Below, one piece after another: positions 61,257 to 64,000 of a stretch of DNA of 64,000 nucleotides (the stretch's first letter is position 1; every line of letters begins with the position of its first letter). This DNA is from Tianweitania populi (GTDB lineage Bacteria; Pseudomonadota; Alphaproteobacteria; Rhizobiales; Rhizobiaceae). Made by a program: the position numbers and the translations under genes. The DNA is taken from NCBI RefSeq assembly GCF_014652875.1, contig NZ_BMZQ01000001.1, positions 930,001 to 994,000 of the forward strand, given 5' to 3'. The notes beneath the pieces are model-generated. The model had not been told where the DNA came from. It searched no databases and saw only the letters and a list, made by a program, of their open reading frames with translations.

Positions 61257-64000
61257 CGCTTCTTCCAAAACTCGGTCTGCCGAAGTCCAACCTCGGTGCG
61301 ATCACGCTGGATGGCGTTGCCGATGGCTTTGAAGCCTTTGCCTTGGCGCGTGTGGTTGTGGAAAGCGGCAGTGGCCCGGTGATCTTTATTGCGCGCGACG
61401 GCCAGCGATTGCCGGCCTTTGCGGATGCGCTCGCTTTCGTCGATCCGACGATTCCGGTGCTTCAGTTGCCCGCCTGGGACTGTCTTCCATATGACCGCGT
61501 CTCGCCAAGCGTCGATTCGGCCGCCCGTCGCCTTGAGGCTATGAGCGCGATGATTGCGCTGCGCCAGAAGCCGCACCGTGCGGTGATCCTGACGACAGCC
61601 AACGCGACGCTGCAGAAGATGCCGCCTGCGGAGATTTTGGCAGCGCAATCGTACTCGGCTCGACCTGCCAACCAGATCGACATGAAGAGCCTGATCGCCC
61701 GGCTTGAAAGCGAGGGCTTTGATCGCGTCGGCACGGTGCGCGATGTCGGTGAATTTGCAGTGCGCGGCGGCATCCTTGATCTTTTCGTGCCCGGCACGCC
61801 GGAGCCTTTACGCCTCGACTTTTTCGGTGACACACTGGAATCCATACGCGCCTTTAACCCGGCGGATCAGCGTACAACGGGGCAGCGCAAGGAGTTCGTG
61901 CTGCAGCCGATGAGCGAGATTACGCTCGATGCAGAAAGCATCAGCCGTTTCCGCAAGAACTACGTCGCCACCTTTGGTGCACCGAGCCGTGACGACGCGC
62001 TTTATGCTGCGATCAGCGAGGGTCGGCGCTTTGCCGGCATGGAGCATTGGCTGCCGCTGTTCTTCGATCGCGTTGAAAGCGTGTTTGACTATCTTCCTGA
62101 TGTGCCAGTGGTTTTTGATTACCTTGCACGCGAGGCCATCAGCGAGCGCCATACGCTGATTACGGACCACTATGAGGCCCGCAAGACGCAAGGGAGCGGC
62201 AAGGAATTCGGCGACGCTGTTCCTTATAAGCCAATACGCCCCGAACTGCTCTATCTGACACCCGACCATGTCCTAGCGGCCGAGAAGGACCGGCTTTCAA
62301 TCGAGTTCACGCCGTTCGATGCACCCGATGGCGGCCGAAAGGTGCTGCATGCGGGCTCGCATGGCGGTCGCAGCTTTGCTGAAGAGCGTGCCGATCCGAA
62401 AGCCAACGTCTTCGAGGCAGTGGCGAAATACATTGCCGATGAGCGTGCTGCCGGCAAGCGGATGGTAATTGCTGGCTGGAGCGACGGTTCGCTCGATCGC
62501 CTGAGCTCCATTCTCGAAGAGCGCGGGCTTGAGAACCTGATCATCGTGGATCGTCTGGCCGGCGTCGAGAAGCTGAAGCCGGGGCAGGCGGCCCTTGCCG
62601 TGCTGCCGGTCGAGGCTGGCTTTACCACCGGAACCATGACGGTCATCGCCGAGCAAGACATCCTCGGCGACCGCCTGATCCGCCGCAAGAAGCGCAAGAA
62701 GGCGTCGGACTTCATCGCCGAAGTCGCTTCTCTGGCTGCCGGCGACATCGTCGTTCATGCCGACCACGGCATTGGTCGCTTCGTCGGGCTTCAGACGATC
62801 CAGGCGGCTGGCGCCCCGCATGATTGCCTTGAGATCCGCTATTCCGGCGACGATCGTCTTTTTCTGCCTGTCGAAAACATTGAACTGCTGTCCCGCTATG
62901 GCTCCGAAGGAACGGAAGCGACGCTCGACAAGCTGGGCGGTGTTGCATGGCAGTCGCGCAAGGCCAAGCTGAAGAAGCGCCTGCTTGAGATGGCGGGCCA
63001 GCTCATTCAGGTCGCTGCTGAGCGCAAGATGCGCGGTGCGCCAGCCATGCTTCCGCCGGAAGGTGTCTACGGCGAGTTCGCAGCGCGTTTTCCTTATGAC
63101 GAGACCGAGGATCAGCAGGCGGCGATCGATGCCATCCGCGATGACCTCGGTGCCGGTCAGCCGATGGATCGCCTCGTTTGCGGTGACGTCGGCTTCGGCA
63201 AAACGGAGGTGGCACTGCGTGCTGCGTTCATCGCTGCCATGGAAGGATTCCAAGTGGCGGTTGTGGTCCCAACCACGCTGCTCGCGCGTCAGCACTTCCG
63301 TACCTTTTCACAGCGATTCGCCGGGCTTCCTGTAACAGTTCGTCAGGCGTCGCGGCTGGTAACCACCAAGGAACTGAACGAAACCAAGAGAGAGCTGACA
63401 GAAGGCAAGGTCGACATTGTCGTTGGGACGCACGCGCTGCTCACCAACTCCATTCAGTTCAAGCGGCTTGGTCTTCTGATCATCGACGAGGAGCAGCACT
63501 TCGGCGTCAAGCACAAGGAGCGCTTGAAGGAGCTGAAGAGTGACGTGCATGTACTGACGCTTTCGGCGACGCCGATCCCTCGAACGCTGCAGCTGGCGCT
63601 GACAGGTGTAAGGGAACTCTCGCTCATCACCACGCCACCGGTTGACCGTATGGCGGTGCGGACCTTCATCTCGCCGTTCGATCCACTCGTAATCCGCGAG
63701 ACACTGCTGCGAGAGCGGTTCCGCGGCGGGCAGAGCTTCTACGTCGTGCCGCGTATTTCTGACCTGAAGGAGGTCAGCGATTTCCTGGCCGGTGCCGTGC
63801 CCGAGCTAAAGGTCGCCGTGGCCCACGGCCAGATGACGCCGACCGAGCTCGAAGACATCATGAACGCCTTCTATGATGGGCAATATGACGTCTTGCTGGC
63901 GACGACGATCGTGGAGTCTGGTCTGGACATCCCAACTGCCAACACGCTGATCGTGCATCGTGCCGACATGTTCGGTCTGGCGCAGCTCTACCAGTTGCGC
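61253..64000 (+). CDS. mfd: Transcription-repair coupling factor Mfd, 3' end beyond window
   Basis: 916 codons are present and the frame is still open at the window edge, so the C-terminus is missing. UvrB-like N-terminal region ([15 protein letters not shown]), RNA polymerase interaction domain (about 510-590, [16 protein letters not shown]), and the translocase domain with Walker A at 644-651 (GDVGFGKT), DEEQ in [12 protein letters not shown] and [10 protein letters not shown]. It displaces stalled RNA polymerase and recruits UvrA to damage. It is coupled to sdhE by a four-base overlap. Confidence 0.97.
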   Translation, partial: MTLLPKLGLPKSNLGAITLDGVADGFEAFALARVVVESGSGPVIFIARDGQRLPAFADALAFVDPTIPVLQLPAWDCLPYDRVSPSVDSAARRLEAMSAMIALRQKPHRAVILTTANATLQKMPPAEILAAQSYSARPANQIDMKSLIARLESEGFDRVGTVRDVGEFAVRGGILDLFVPGTPEPLRLDFFGDTLESIRAFNPADQRTTGQRKEFVLQPMSEITLDAESISRFRKNYVATFGAPSRDDALYAAISEGRRFAGMEHWLPLFFDRVESVFDYLPDVPVVFDYLAREAISERHTLITDHYEARKTQGSGKEFGDAVPYKPIRPELLYLTPDHVLAAEKDRLSIEFTPFDAPDGGRKVLHAGSHGGRSFAEERADPKANVFEAVAKYIADERAAGKRMVIAGWSDGSLDRLSSILEERGLENLIIVDRLAGVEKLKPGQAALAVLPVEAGFTTGTMTVIAEQDILGDRLIRRKKRKKASDFIAEVASLAAGDIVVHADHGIGRFVGLQTIQAAGAPHDCLEIRYSGDDRLFLPVENIELLSRYGSEGTEATLDKLGGVAWQSRKAKLKKRLLEMAGQLIQVAAERKMRGAPAMLPPEGVYGEFAARFPYDETEDQQAAIDAIRDDLGAGQPMDRLVCGDVGFGKTEVALRAAFIAAMEGFQVAVVVPTTLLARQHFRTFSQRFAGLPVTVRQASRLVTTKELNETKRELTEGKVDIVVGTHALLTNSIQFKRLGLLIIDEEQHFGVKHKERLKELKSDVHVLTLSATPIPRTLQLALTGVRELSLITTPPVDRMAVRTFISPFDPLVIRETLLRERFRGGQSFYVVPRISDLKEVSDFLAGAVPELKVAVAHGQMTPTELEDIMNAFYDGQYDVLLATTIVESGLDIPTANTLIVHRADMFGLAQLYQLR

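Overview
The window is a 64 kb piece of chromosome from an alphaproteobacterium, most likely of the order Hyphomicrobiales (the Rhizobium/Mesorhizobium/Brucella group). The evidence is the divK-pleD pair, the order DUF3572-divK-pleD-rpmG-Nudix-DUF983-rnr-topA-dprA-plsY-pyrC'-pyrB, an EipB (DUF1849) envelope protein, a BA14K protein, a standalone SdhE next to mfd, and high third-position GC. Genus cannot be named from this sequence alone. I see no insertion sequence, phage gene, CRISPR array or rRNA; one tRNA (Lys, UUU) is present. Nearly all of it is vertically inherited core genome, densely packed, with many four-base ATGA overlaps inside operons.

Layout. 1-2.6 kb: a truncated HAD-like hydrolase, DUF3572, then the cell-cycle regulators divK and pleD. 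2.7-13.7 kb (minus strand): rpmG; topA-rnr-DUF983-Nudix; pyrB-pyrC'-plsY-dprA. 13.8-22.6 kb: AidB-like acyl-CoA dehydrogenase, ruvX, a UPF0173 hydrolase, gatCA, YdcF, DUF599, a possible 43-residue membrane peptide with its own terminator, sdaA and DUF1489. 22.8-33.9 kb: a membrane J-protein, a SPOR-tailed D-Ala-D-Ala carboxypeptidase, clpS-clpA, azlCD, a HIT protein, a FemAB-like acyltransferase, a glycerophosphodiesterase, RidA, eipB and marC. 34.1-41.6 kb: gyrA, a 52-residue membrane protein, and a co-oriented run coaD-ppi-ppi-DMT-queA-tgt. 41.6-47.2 kb: DUF1275, DUF4864, a lone Lrp ligand-binding domain, and the four-gene ATP-grasp/alpha-E/transglutaminase/Anbu cluster. 47.3-53.4 kb: BA14K, a lipoprotein L,D-transpeptidase, and a red-light signalling operon (bacteriophytochrome, Rcp-type receiver, hybrid kinase). 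53.6-64 kb: tRNA-Lys, ccdA, glmU, glmS, DUF502, recG, sdhE and the start of mfd.

How the genes connect. Envelope work recurs: plsY (phospholipid), glmU and glmS (amino-sugar precursors), the carboxypeptidase and L,D-transpeptidase (peptidoglycan), eipB and YdcF. Translation and tRNA quality are served by gatCA, queA-tgt and tRNA-Lys. DNA maintenance includes topA, gyrA, dprA, ruvX, recG and mfd. Proteolysis is represented by clpSA and the Anbu peptidase.

The observations most worth following are: (1) the ATP-grasp/alpha-E/transglutaminase/Anbu cluster, whose product is unknown; (2) a tgt gene whose protein has lost three of the four expected zinc ligands while keeping the rest of the fold and catalytic motifs; (3) a pyrC homologue with a dismantled metal site fused by overlap to pyrB; (4) the three-gene phytochrome operon without a visible heme oxygenase; and (5) small membrane peptides with their own terminators. 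All functions are read from sequence motifs and recalled family knowledge; no database search was run.
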